Shown one piece after another: positions 14,906 through 22,271 of a stretch of DNA of 24,328 nucleotides. Source of the DNA: JBBDYG01 sp040901765 (GTDB lineage Bacteria > Planctomycetota > Planctomycetia > Pirellulales > Lacipirellulaceae); NCBI GenBank assembly GCA_040901765.1, contig JBBDYG010000074.1:1-24328 (forward strand), given 5' to 3'. A program made the translations under genes and the position numbers. The notes beneath the pieces were generated by a model. The model worked only from the letters and a program-made list of their open reading frames with translations. It was not told the origin of the DNA and ran no database searches. The number at the start of each line of letters is the position of its first letter. Within the stretch, counting starts at the first letter, position 1.

Positions 14906-15934
14906 CTTCTGCATGAGCGCCGCTGCTGTTTCAATGGCGGCCACCATACCGGAGGTCTCCGCGGTGCCTTGCCAGGCGCGGTCGAAGGCGGTGCCGTGGG
15001 CGACGCTGGTGCGGACGATTGGCAGGCCGAGCGTGACGTTCACCGCGCCGTGCATGCCCAACAGCTTGAGCGCGATGTGCCCCTGGTCGTGATACATAGC
15101 GACCACGGCATCGAATTCGCCATCGCGGGCGCGGACCATAAGCGTGTCGGTCGGTAGCGGGCCGGTTACCTGAATTCCCGCGGCGCGGGCCTGCTCGACA
15201 GCCGGCGCGATGACGCGCGATTCCTCGTCGCCGAACAGACCGTCTTCACCCGCATGGGGATTGAGCGCGGCCACCGCTATCCGGGGAGGTGACGCGCCGA
15301 ACGCCGCGAGGGCCTTGTGCGCGAGGTGAATTTTCTCAAGCACCGCGGCGGTCGTGAGATTGTCGAACACGTCGCGCAGCGCCATGTGAAGCGTCACATG
15401 CACCACGCCCAGGCCATGCGGACACCGCGACACGAGCGCCGGCGGCAGGTAGAGCATCATCGCGAATTCGCGCACGCCGCACATCTCGGCCAATAGCTCC
15501 GTGTGGCCGGGATAGAAGTGCCCCGCCGCGTGGAGCGCCGCCTTGTTGAGCGGCGCGGTGACGATGGCATCCGCTCTGCCAGTTTTGACGAGCGCCATTG
15601 CGCGTACCACACAACGCCATGCCGATTCCCCAGCTTGCGCACTGACTTGAGCTAGAGTTAGCGTATTGGGATCGCCTGCCGAGCAAAGAAGACAACCCAT
15701 TACCTTCGAATTGCTTGTCGTCCATAAGTTGTCTTCAAGCGTCCTGACTGTTACCACATCCACGTCCACACCGCGGACCGCAACGGCTTTTTCGAGCAGT
15801 CGTCGATCGCCGATTACCACCAATCGCGCCGCATCATGCACGCGCGGATCGGTCCAGCAGCCGGCGATCACCTCCGGGCCCACGCCGGCAGGGTCGCCCA
15901 TCGTGACTGCAAGACGCGGCTTCCCGATTGACAT
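14900..15934 (-). CDS. pdxA: 4-hydroxythreonine-4-phosphate dehydrogenase
   Basis: 344 aa, near the family's usual ~330. PdxA oxidises 4-phosphohydroxy-L-threonine in the DXP-dependent route to pyridoxine 5'-phosphate. Signatures: AVTMGDPAGVGPEV (9-22), TAPLNKAALHAAG (126-138), metal-binding His in PGHTE (H144), VTLHMALRD (H183) and AMYHDQGH (H282), NPHAGE (225-230) and GLPIVRTSVAHGTAFD (303-318). All three metal ligands are present. ATG 15934 is chosen because GGAGG lies 5 nt upstream and the family N-terminus fits; a longer frame to 16111 runs through palindromic repeats. Its product feeds PLP enzymes such as the aminotransferase in this window. It converges on the 344-aa exported-protein gene. 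Confidence 0.96.
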   Translation of the reverse strand: MSIGKPRLAVTMGDPAGVGPEVIAGCWTDPRVHDAARLVVIGDRRLLEKAVAVRGVDVDVVTVRTLEDNLWTTSNSKVMGCLLCSAGDPNTLTLAQVSAQAGESAWRCVVRAMALVKTGRADAIVTAPLNKAALHAAGHFYPGHTELLAEMCGVREFAMMLYLPPALVSRCPHGLGVVHVTLHMALRDVFDNLTTAAVLEKIHLAHKALAAFGASPPRIAVAALNPHAGEDGLFGDEESRVIAPAVEQARAAGIQVTGPLPTDTLMVRARDGEFDAVVAMYHDQGHIALKLLGMHGAVNVTLGLPIVRTSVAHGTAFDRAWQGTAETSGMVAAIETAAALMQKR

Positions 15935-15949
15935 CACGGCCTCCATCCG

Positions 15950-16000
15950 AGCCGCGGTAGCGGCGTCATCACTTAGCCGCGGGCGTAAGCCCGCGGAAAG
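15950..16000. repeat. CCGCGGGC-GTAA-GCCCGCGG element, copy A
   Basis: Begins AGCCGCGGTAGCGGCG, then after 7 nt TTAGCC and a perfect 8-bp hairpin CCGCGGGC-GTAA-GCCCGCGG (15977-15996), ending GGAAAG. Copy B at 22836-22888 has the same architecture, with a compensated base pair in the stem. It sits in the leader of pdxA, starting 6 nt beyond the Shine-Dalgarno site. Confidence 0.8.
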
Positions 16001-16014
16001 TTCGACAAGAATTC

Positions 16015-17658
16015 TTAAGCCGCGGAGCGGCGACACAGAATCGATGTCGCCGCTCCGCGGCTGTGGCAGGTAAGCCCTGCCGCAACGAGCGCAAGTATCG
16101 CGTGCTGCCATGACGCGGCCTCAGGCACCAGCGTATTCCCACCGCTGCTTGACACAATCACTGCTCCAAAATTTGCCGACCAGGCGTCGTACTCGTGCTG
16201 CTCGAATTCTCCGCTTGTCCCGTCGCGCCACACGGTGTAGTCGGCCGCGTCAACAATGCCGTTCTGGTTATAGTCGCCTGCGAGATAGGTTTCGACTTCA
16301 AGGCGAACAGAGTTGCTGCCGTAGTGAATGCTCCAAACCAAGTCGTCAGTCAGCGCGGGCAGCAGGTGACTGGAAAACGTGCCGATCACTCCATCGGTGG
16401 CTGTAAGAATCTCGAACGCATCACCCAGATCGGGAACAAAACCATCTAACAGCGATGCTTCCAGCGTGCCGTCGAGCGTTGCGAGGCCGTCGATGGCGAG
16501 CGTGTCGAAGCTAGTTGGGGAGGCGAGTTCGATTTGAAGTTCGCCGCTAAACTGGCTATAGCTGCCATGGATATTCAGCGTCCCGACCGAAGTGCCGGGA
16601 GCAATAATTCCGGAATTTGTAACATCTCCCTGCGCAATCCCGCTTCCACGGAGTACTCCGAGCGAGAAGATGCGAAGCAAATCGGACGTAATAGTACCAC
16701 TTTCGAGATAAACATCACCTTCGTGAATGTTGGTGGCGTAATCCACCGTAACATGCCCGCCATTTTGGATAGACAGCGTGCCTCCATTGAACACGTCCAA
16801 CAAAAAACCAATCGCCCAATTCGAACCAGGATCAGTAACGACCGCCAGCCCTTCCGGGCTCCAAATCTCGCCAAATTCGCCTGAGACGCGCGCACCGTCT
16901 GAAATTGTGGCGGTTCCTTTTCCTCTTCTTGCGATTATCAGTCGGTAACAATTCCACACAGTACTCTCGCCGGTGACAATCGCAGTTCCCTCTGATCCAG
17001 GCCACCAAGCGAGCGTAGTGTCTTTATTCGTGACGTGTCCGCCATTTTCGATTCGCAGTTTTCCACTTCCCTCATATCCTATGTAAATATTGCGACTGGC
17101 ACCTCCGACCCACTCGGAACCTTGCCCGGTGACGAGTACATTGCCTTGCGAATTCTCCTCGCGTCCAATGTAAGTAGAGCTTTGAGAGAATACTCTGCCA
17201 CCGTTTGAAATCGCGAGCGTACCGCGACCCGAAGACCCGAGCCACAAAGAACCGACGGACCAATTGGAACCGTCGCCATCTACCATTACTGCTCCCTCGG
17301 ATGTCGAGAAGTCGCCAACGAAAACGAGGGTATTTGAAATCGTACCGCCAGCTTCCACCCGCAATTCACCTAAGTTGCGCTCACCGACATCAAGAACATT
17401 AGCCGCAGCTCCTTCTAACTGCACAAGACTGATTCCACCGTTGTCGATCTCAGCTCGCTCGGTCGATGTCGGCACGCCACTTGTCCAATTTGTATCGTCA
17501 AACCAACTCCCGGAAGCGACGTTCCAAGACGTGTCGGGCGGCTGCGCCTTAACAGAGGGTATGCTAATCGACATACTCGCCGCGGAAATCGCCGCAGCAA
17601 GAATGAAGCGACGTGCGAACCGCAGCATCTTTGGCTGCTTTCTGAGGAAGCACATCAT
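16015..17658 (-). CDS. Surface protein with T5SS/PEP-CTERM-type repeats
   Basis: 547 aa from 17658; ATG 17628 (MLRFARRFILAAAISAASMS) is an equally good start. After the signal come repeated beta-strand units such as GSGKLRIENGGHVTNKDTTL, GKGTATISDGARVSGEF and NGGTLSIQNGGHVTV, matching the T5SS/PEP-CTERM-associated repeat family (beta-helix surface proteins). Next come LNIHGSYSQFSGELQIEL and a dockerin-like GDYNQNGIVDAADYTVWRDG, common in planctomycete exported proteins. The C-terminus starts VPEAASWQHAILALVAAGL, a VPEP-like sorting motif with Pro changed to Ala and a hydrophobic helix. The last ~14 residues (GAATSILCRRSAA) and the stop are translated from an 18-bp palindrome, replacing the expected short basic tail. 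GC is lower than in the neighbours. Confidence 0.88.
   Translation of the reverse strand: MMCFLRKQPKMLRFARRFILAAAISAASMSISIPSVKAQPPDTSWNVASGSWFDDTNWTSGVPTSTERAEIDNGGISLVQLEGAAANVLDVGERNLGELRVEAGGTISNTLVFVGDFSTSEGAVMVDGDGSNWSVGSLWLGSSGRGTLAISNGGRVFSQSSTYIGREENSQGNVLVTGQGSEWVGGASRNIYIGYEGSGKLRIENGGHVTNKDTTLAWWPGSEGTAIVTGESTVWNCYRLIIARRGKGTATISDGARVSGEFGEIWSPEGLAVVTDPGSNWAIGFLLDVFNGGTLSIQNGGHVTVDYATNIHEGDVYLESGTITSDLLRIFSLGVLRGSGIAQGDVTNSGIIAPGTSVGTLNIHGSYSQFSGELQIELASPTSFDTLAIDGLATLDGTLEASLLDGFVPDLGDAFEILTATDGVIGTFSSHLLPALTDDLVWSIHYGSNSVRLEVETYLAGDYNQNGIVDAADYTVWRDGTSGEFEQHEYDAWSANFGAVIVSSSGGNTLVPEAASWQHAILALVAAGLTCHSRGAATSILCRRSAA
16018..16062. repeat. Perfect 18-bp palindrome at a gene's 3' end
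   Basis: AGCCGCGGAGCGGCGACA (16018-16035) is the exact reverse complement of 16045-16062, with a 9-nt loop CAGAATCGA. It shares AGCCGCGG-AGCGGCG with the elements at 15950 and 22836. The final 15 or so codons of the surface-protein gene lie inside it, and its stop TAA overlaps the outer edge. A further GGCAGG/CCTGCC hairpin (16065-16081) adjoins. Confidence 0.9.
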
Positions 17659-17803
17659 CGAAACGATCCGATCAGCAAATAGTCGGCAAGACGATACGCG
17701 GCGCATTTTCGCAGGCAATACTCGTCTGTCCGACTGAGTATAACTGGACATTGCACAACGCGCACCCAAAATCTCAATTGTCGGAAGCGAACCCAGCCGC
17801 TCG

Positions 17804-17989
17804 TTACTCCCCCGCGGTCCGCGTCAGCGCGAAATAAATCACATAGAGCCATGAAAAGATTCCGGCCAGGATGGCCCACAGGATCGACCGATTGCGTTGC
17901 CATGAGCAGACAACGGCGATGGCGGCGCCGAGGCTGATGCCCGACCGCGCTCCGTCGGTAATCACTTCAATTTCAGCGAGCGGAAACAT
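17804..17989 (-). CDS. Small two-helix membrane protein
   Basis: 61 aa. Two hydrophobic segments: GISLGAAIAVVCSW (~17-30) and SILWAILAGIFSWLYVIYFAL (~35-55), with charged ends. AAGGA lies 6 nt before the ATG, supporting the start. Proteins of this size ending in 'W.Y..YF.L.R' are frequent in planctomycetes; no function is known to me. It is divergent from the membrane-protein gene at 18099 (109 nt between starts). The surface-protein gene follows on the same strand. Confidence 0.75.
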   Translation of the reverse strand: MFPLAEIEVITDGARSGISLGAAIAVVCSWQRNRSILWAILAGIFSWLYVIYFALTRTAGE

Positions 17990-18098
17990 GGCAAGTCCTT
18001 GCGTTTGGAAAGGGAGCCGAATTCGGACGGTGGGCGATCTTGGGCAAGACAGCTAGAATCTATCGTACCATCCAGCCACGTTATCGCCACGACACCCC

Positions 18099-18644
18099 AT
18101 GCCGCGCATCCTGTTCACGCTCGCCCTATTGTCGCTGGTCCTGATGGGGGCGGCGCTGGTAATCGGGCTGGCGATCGGCGATCTGTACGAAAGCCCCGGT
18201 GACGATACGCTGCACTTGACAACGGTCCACCGCCTTACGGGCTTGGCGGCGGCGCTGGCGGTGGTGTTTGTCCAGTGCATCGTGGTGACGTACTTCATTG
18301 GCACCGGCCGATGGTGCAAGGAAGTAGTCGAAACGTACCAGCTCGATCCGGACTTGATCCGCGAGAGCACCATGCTGAAGCGGCGCGCGTTCCCGTGGGC
18401 CGTGCTGGGGATGCTCGCGGTCGTGGGAGTCGCGGCGCTTGGCGCAGCCGCGGATCCGGCGACAGGGCGGGCTGGCACCCAATCGTGGGCGAACGTGCAT
18501 CTGGTCGCGGCGCTGGGCGGAATCGCCTTTATCGGCTGGACCTATTGCCTAGCCTGGAACTACATCGCGGCGAATCAGACGCTGATTCAGCGGGTGCTGC
18601 GGCAGGTGGCCCAAGTCCGGGAGCAACGGGGACTTAGCGAATAA
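18099..18644 (+). CDS. Four-helix membrane protein of unknown function
   Basis: 181 aa. Helices at ~4-26 (LFTLALLSLVLMGAALVIGL), ~44-68 (LTGLAAALAVVFVQCIVVTYFI), ~98-118 (WAVLGMLAVVGVAALGAAA) and ~131-155 (VHLVAALGGIAFIGWTYCLA). Between helices 2 and 3 is a conserved-looking cytoplasmic stretch GRWCKEVVETYQLDPDLIRE. His residues HLTTVHRL at the second helix and NVHLV at the fourth could be cofactor ligands, but that is speculation. The tail is a basic, coiled-coil-like helix (LIQRVLRQVAQVREQRG). No clear Shine-Dalgarno site. A TTCGGA-ATAA-TCCGAA stem (18665-18680) follows the stop and could help termination. Confidence 0.82.
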   Translation: MPRILFTLALLSLVLMGAALVIGLAIGDLYESPGDDTLHLTTVHRLTGLAAALAVVFVQCIVVTYFIGTGRWCKEVVETYQLDPDLIRESTMLKRRAFPWAVLGMLAVVGVAALGAAADPATGRAGTQSWANVHLVAALGGIAFIGWTYCLAWNYIAANQTLIQRVLRQVAQVREQRGLSE

Positions 18645-18664
18645 AACCGCATGCGAACCGCGAA

Positions 18665-18680
18665 TTCGGAATAATCCGAA
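18665..18680. terminator. Weak stem-loop after membrane-protein gene
   Basis: A 6-bp perfect stem TTCGGA/TCCGAA with ATAA loop lies 21 nt after the stop at 18644. There is only a short pyrimidine stretch after it (CTTCC), so its terminator function is doubtful. Confidence 0.3.
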
Positions 18681-18734
18681 CTTCCACGATGCGATTGCCC
18701 GGGATGTTCGATTTTGCAGGTGAAAGTCCGCCCC

Positions 18735-18762
18735 GTGACAAGTTAAGATAGGTAATTATATT
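18735..18762 (+). promoter_or_regulatory. Candidate sigma-70-type promoter
   Basis: GTGACA (18735-18740) and TATATT (18757-18762) are spaced 16 nt apart in a locally AT-rich stretch just before the small membrane-protein gene. If transcription starts ~7 nt after the -10 box, the leader to the ATG at 18774 would be only a few nt. That would favour leaderless translation or the internal ATG at 18819. Confidence 0.35.
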
Positions 18763-18773
18763 AGACTCTTTGG

Positions 18774-19001
18774 ATGACGAACCAACTTCACAGCGCTGCA
18801 CCTACGAGACACGGGCCGATGGCTAAAGCCATGTCGATCGCCGGTATGGCCATTGCCGGCCTGATCGCCGTCCTATTCGGGCTTGATCTCGTGCTGGGCA
18901 TCCCCTTTGGCGGCCAGATTCCCTTAACCGATATCGCCTTTGTCATCTGCGGCGGAATTCTGGGCTATTTGGGGTGGAATGCCTATCGCGACGCGCGTTG
19001 A
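18774..19001 (+). CDS. Small two-helix membrane protein
   Basis: 75 aa. After a polar N-terminus come two hydrophobic segments: AMSIAGMAIAGLIAVLFGLDLVLGIPF (~19-45) and LTDIAFVICGGILGYLGWNAY (~51-71), ending in a short basic tail RDAR. ATG 18819 (MAKAMSIAG, residue 16) is a plausible alternative start that places the first helix near the N-terminus. Small hydrophobic proteins of this kind are common in planctomycetes; the role is unknown. It converges on the gene at 19061. Confidence 0.7.
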   Translation: MTNQLHSAAPTRHGPMAKAMSIAGMAIAGLIAVLFGLDLVLGIPFGGQIPLTDIAFVICGGILGYLGWNAYRDAR

Positions 19002-19010
19002 GCCGGTCGG

Positions 19011-19055
19011 TTTGTGCCACTGTGCCACGCTGTGCGCGCACGAAGTTGGCACAAA
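19011..19055. repeat. Inverted repeat TTTGTGCCA between convergent genes
   Basis: TTTGTGCCA (19011-19019) and TGGCACAAA (19047-19055) are perfect complements around a 27-nt loop, within the 59-nt gap between two convergent genes. It might serve as a bidirectional terminator stem, but the long loop makes this uncertain. Confidence 0.4.
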
Positions 19056-19060
19056 ACGTC

Positions 19061-19840
19061 CTAAGCGGCTGGTCTCAGGATGGAACGCTGGCCCTGGGGT
19101 GAACAGCTAGCGGTCATCCGCTCGGCGAGGATCCCCAGGGTTTCGATTTGCACGAGACCGCGGTTTCGTAGCTCTCCCAGGCGATCGAGGGTCCGCAAAG
19201 CCCAACTGGTACGCTGCTTAGCCAACTCTCCGGCGTCGATCACAAGATGGAAGGTGGCGTGATCGGCAATCGCCTTCTTCAGCCGCCACCAGACGCGGCG
19301 ATTGGCAAACCAGCCTGATGCATCGGGATATCTAGCCGCGATCGGCAATTCCCAAAGGCCCCAATGAAGCGTGCGGGGCGTTGAGAACCGAAGTGCGCGC
19401 GGCGAACTGCGGCCGATCCCCGCCACCGCGGCAATGCCGTGGCTCATCAATAAATCGGTATGTGCGGCGACGCCGGCCACGGTGGGCACGAGGCTGCGAA
19501 CGATCAAGCCGGTTTTCCGCGCCGACGTGACTTTCTGTGCTAGCGTTGACTGGAATTGCTTGCGCGTGGCGGCTGGTCCGATCCACGTCTCGTCGCCCAA
19601 GATCGCCAGCTCTTGGGCCGACTCGGAACGAATCAGCGCCGGAACCAGGGTCGAGCCACGCACGTCGCGAATGGCCCAGGTTGCAACGACGTTTTGCTTA
19701 TCGAAAACGCGCAGCAGGCCTTCCGCAAAACGATGAATTTCAGTATATGTTTTAGAGACCGGCCCCGAGTCGACTTCGACGGTAACAATCAATCGACTAA
19801 CGTGGTGTGGCTCCCAGCCGGGTGCGCCGCGTGCTGGCAT
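19061..19840 (-). CDS. Polysaccharide-deacetylase (NodB)-fold-like protein
   Basis: 259 aa. AAAGGA lies 6 nt before the ATG. The order of elements recalls NodB-fold deacetylases: an opening strand SRLIVTVEVDSG (where active enzymes have TFDDG), FAEGLLRVFDKQNVVATWAI (cf. 'LLkkygikATFFv'), a region ELAILGDETWIGP where a His/Glu/His metal site is expected, LVPTVAGVAAHTDLLMSHGIAAV, and the late strand HATFHLVIDAGEL. The metal-binding His pair and the Asp-Asp are not preserved, so deacetylase activity is unlikely as read; it may be a catalytically altered member or a different enzyme of the same fold. It is divergent from the hydrolase gene, with a heptad array between them. Confidence 0.6.
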   Translation of the reverse strand: MPARGAPGWEPHHVSRLIVTVEVDSGPVSKTYTEIHRFAEGLLRVFDKQNVVATWAIRDVRGSTLVPALIRSESAQELAILGDETWIGPAATRKQFQSTLAQKVTSARKTGLIVRSLVPTVAGVAAHTDLLMSHGIAAVAGIGRSSPRALRFSTPRTLHWGLWELPIAARYPDASGWFANRRVWWRLKKAIADHATFHLVIDAGELAKQRTSWALRTLDRLGELRNRGLVQIETLGILAERMTASCSPQGQRSILRPAA

Positions 19841-19986
19841 GGTGCGTCCTTTCGGCAGAGTGGTGGCTCCCCGGTTTGCAATCGGTTAAGTAAGCACCCT
19901 CGCTGGACGGAAACCTTGATGGCGACGTTTGAGTAAAGCAGGCGGCCGTTGAGCGTCGCGCAGAGTGCGGCAGCTAGCGTAGAAAA

Positions 19987-20070
19987 AGCTATTAGCTGTC
20001 AGCCGTCAGCTATCAGCCAGAAGAGTATGTCTTTGTCTGGCTGACGGCTGAAAGCTGACGGCTGAGAGCT
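19987..20070. repeat. Inverted heptad arrays AGCCGTC in a divergent intergenic region
   Basis: Five left units (AGCTATT, AGCTGTC, AGCCGTC, AGCTATC, AGCCAGA; 19987-20021), a 14-nt spacer, and five right units of opposite sense (TCTGGCT, GACGGCT, GAAAGCT, GACGGCT, GAGAGCT; 20036-20070). The total is 84 nt, 12 times 7. The innermost units pair perfectly and the outer ones with 1-2 mismatches each. It lies in the 266-nt gap between the divergent genes at 19061 and 20107; the rest of the gap shows no gene. Confidence 0.88.
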
Positions 20071-20106
20071 ATTCAGTGTTTCATCCGTGGCTAGTAGAGA
20101 ATTCTA

Positions 20107-21153
20107 TTGAGAGTGTCGGCAGTGTCTTCGATCATTAATTTTCGACCCCACCCGTATCTTCGCGGCGGACATGCGCAGACGCTTGCTGGCGTTTACCTGC
20201 CGTGGCCTTACGAGGCGTATCGCGCGCAGCAGCATTCCATGCCGCTGGACGACGGCGACACGCTGGTGCTGCACGAAGATCAACCGACAGAATTGGCCGC
20301 GGGAGCTCCGGCAGTTTTGCTTGTGCATGGCCTGGGTGGCTGTCACCGTAGCGCTTACATGCGGCGGATTTCGCAAAAACTGCGGGACCGTGGCGCGTGG
20401 GTGTGGCGACTCGACCTGCGCGGCTGCGGGGCAGGGGAGCAGCTCGCGCGTTCCGGCACCCACTGCGGCCGGTGGGGAGATGTGCGTCGGGCGGTTGAGT
20501 TTGTGAGCCGGGCGATTGGCGATCATCCGTTGCATCTCGTCGGATTCTCGCTCGGTGGTTCGCACTCGCTGCATGTCGCCGCCGACCAGGGAAGCACGCG
20601 GATCGGTAATCTCGCCAGCTTACTCGCGGTCAGTCCGCCGGTCGATTTGCGGGCGGTGGAAGTACGGCTCAATCAACCAACTGGCCGGCCCTATGACCGT
20701 CACTTTCTTAAAACAATGTGGCGCGAATTCTGCCAGCGAGCCAAGCGGTTTCACGACGCTCCGTGGATCGAGCTGGCGCGAGCGCCGCGCCGGCTGCGAG
20801 AGTTCGACGATAAAGTGACCGCACCCTTGGCTGGTTATCGCGACGCCGAGGATTATTACACGCGCACGAGCGTTGGCCCGCGGCTGAGCGAGATTCGCAT
20901 CCCGACACGAGTAATTACCGCAGCAGATGATCCAATCGTGCCGGCCGAACCGCTCGTGTGCTTTGCCCGCGCCACGCGGGTCGAAGTTCAGGTGACACAG
21001 CACGGCGGGCATCTCGGTTTCGTCGGCCGTCGTGGCCAAGACCCCGATCGCCGGTGGATCGATTGGCGCGTGATCGACTGGGTGCTGAAGCAAAAAGCTC
21101 AACGCGTTGCGGCTCCGATCGCTCCGAAAAAGTTGGCAACGTCGGCGGCCTAA
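20107..21153 (+). CDS. YheT-type alpha/beta hydrolase
   Basis: 348 aa. An esterase-like member of the YheT/EMB8 group. Features: N-terminal FRPHPYLRGGHAQTL (12-25), the group's typical 'F.p..~l.~gh~QTl' opening; oxyanion strand VLLVHGLGG (70-78); DLRGCG (103-108); nucleophile elbow GFSLGG with Ser148; acid AADDP (Asp274/275); His302 in QHGGHLGFVG. The catalytic triad is complete. The substrate is unknown; homologues act on acyl esters or carboxylic esters. There is no ATG before the conserved region: TTG 20107, GTG 20113 and GTG 20122 are all possible starts, and no Shine-Dalgarno site decides. The C-terminus is Ala/Lys-rich. Confidence 0.9.
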   Translation: MRVSAVSSIINFRPHPYLRGGHAQTLAGVYLPWPYEAYRAQQHSMPLDDGDTLVLHEDQPTELAAGAPAVLLVHGLGGCHRSAYMRRISQKLRDRGAWVWRLDLRGCGAGEQLARSGTHCGRWGDVRRAVEFVSRAIGDHPLHLVGFSLGGSHSLHVAADQGSTRIGNLASLLAVSPPVDLRAVEVRLNQPTGRPYDRHFLKTMWREFCQRAKRFHDAPWIELARAPRRLREFDDKVTAPLAGYRDAEDYYTRTSVGPRLSEIRIPTRVITAADDPIVPAEPLVCFARATRVEVQVTQHGGHLGFVGRRGQDPDRRWIDWRVIDWVLKQKAQRVAAPIAPKKLATSAA

Positions 21154-21162
21154 CGCTCCCTG

Positions 21163-21280
21163 GGTTAGCCGCGACGCGAAGTCTTCGGAGCGAAGCGCGT
21201 TTCGACTCCGCTAAATACGCGCTCCGCTACGGCTCGAACCACCTTATTAAAAGACGGCGCCTCCGCGTCGCGGCTAACCA
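21163..21280. repeat. Inverted pair of AGCCGCGACGC elements
   Basis: A forward copy at 21163-21199 (GGTTAGCCGCGACGCGAAG, then TCTTCGGAGCGAAGCGCG) and an inverted core at 21253-21280 (TGGTTAGCCGCGACGCGGAG on the minus strand) face each other. They lie between the convergent hydrolase and ZIP genes. The minus-strand copy contributes the TAG stop of the ZIP gene. The outer 15 bases of both copies are identical in sequence, so they could form one stem. Confidence 0.8.
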
Positions 21281-22170
21281 ATTGGCACTGCGTGCGAGTG
21301 TCCTGCGGACTCGAATTGCCCGGCGATGAACGCCACGGCGAGGCCCGCCAATAGCGCCAGCGACAACAGCAACCGGTCGTGGTGGTGGAACTGCAATTCC
21401 GGAAGCAGATCGCTCATCGAAATACACAGGAACACACCTGCGGAAAAAGCCAGCGCATAGGCGACGCCGTTCGGGCTGGCCACCGGCAACACGCCGCTCA
21501 AATAGAACAGTGCCACTCCCACCGGCACGGCGAGCGCGAACAGGCCATTCACGACGCACCTCGCCGCAATCGACCAGCCCCCTTTGGCCATGAGCGTGGC
21601 AATCGTCATCGCGTCGAACGGTTTGTGCAGTACGACGGCCAGAAACACACCGAGGCCCGCCAGCCGTCCCGCGCCGTGGGCATCCTCCACGCTTGCCGCC
21701 AGCGCGATGCCGTTCATTACGCTGTGCAACCCCAGGCCCAGCGCGGCACCGCTCCAGGTGATGTCGTGAAAGTGATCGGTGTGCGGCTGCGACCCGTGCG
21801 AACAAGTGGCGTGGTCGAGTTCCTGATGCTGTAGATGCTTCGGTGCAACCAACACTTCTCCGGGAGCTTCGTGGTGATGGAAGCAGAAAAACCGCTCGAC
21901 GAAGAACATCGCCAGCAGCCCCCCGAGTGTCCACAGCAGCACGTTCACAACGGCGGCGCTTGTTGGTGGTCCGCCGGTGCCTACCGCCGAGACCAGGGCG
22001 TGAGGCAGCATATGCAGCAGTGCCACGCCGAGCATCGTGCCGGCGACGAAGCTCACGGCGCACTCCATCCAGCGGTGGGTCAGCCGAAACCACACCGGCA
22101 CCATCCCGCCGGTGATTGACGCCAGCAGCACTAGGAGGCAATAGTAAGCCAGCAGAACGGGAGCAGACAT
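21274..22170 (-). CDS. ZIP-family divalent metal transporter
   Basis: 298 aa from ATG 22170. About eight membrane helices with a His-rich cytoplasmic loop between helices 3 and 4 (FHHH, KHLQHQELDHATCSHGSQPHTDHFHD; ~97-136). Helix 4 carries the binding-site pattern HSVMNG (149-154) and helix 5 HKPFDAM (182-188), where most ZIPs have HExP. The late helix AFSAGVFLCISMSDLLPEL (241-259) is typical. It is likely an importer of Zn or another divalent metal; Lys183 instead of Glu is unusual for bacterial zinc uptake types. The gene's leader is a six-unit heptad array ending 1 nt from the ATG, and its stop lies in a dispersed repeat. It is divergent from dtd. Confidence 0.92.
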   Translation of the reverse strand: MSAPVLLAYYCLLVLLASITGGMVPVWFRLTHRWMECAVSFVAGTMLGVALLHMLPHALVSAVGTGGPPTSAAVVNVLLWTLGGLLAMFFVERFFCFHHHEAPGEVLVAPKHLQHQELDHATCSHGSQPHTDHFHDITWSGAALGLGLHSVMNGIALAASVEDAHGAGRLAGLGVFLAVVLHKPFDAMTIATLMAKGGWSIAARCVVNGLFALAVPVGVALFYLSGVLPVASPNGVAYALAFSAGVFLCISMSDLLPELQFHHHDRLLLSLALLAGLAVAFIAGQFESAGHSHAVPIG

Positions 22171-22171
22171 C

Positions 22172-22213
22172 GCGATTTGGGATTGGGGATTTGGGATTTG
22201 GGATTTAGGATTT
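22172..22213. repeat. Heptad array GGGATTT at ZIP gene start
   Basis: Six contiguous units: GCGATTT, GGGATTG, three GGGATTT, AGGATTT. On the ZIP gene strand, AAATCCC-type units reach to 1 nt from the ATG at 22170. The unit and orientation are the same as at 8897-8931. Confidence 0.9.
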
Positions 22214-22271
22214 TTCCCGCGACAGTAGCACTGATCATCGTCAATACCCGCCGCATTCCAATCCCCAGTTT

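Noticed and set aside
15935..16111. 59-codon N-terminal extension of PdxA
   Set aside because: It reads through palindromic repeats; GGAGG and the family N-terminus support 15934.
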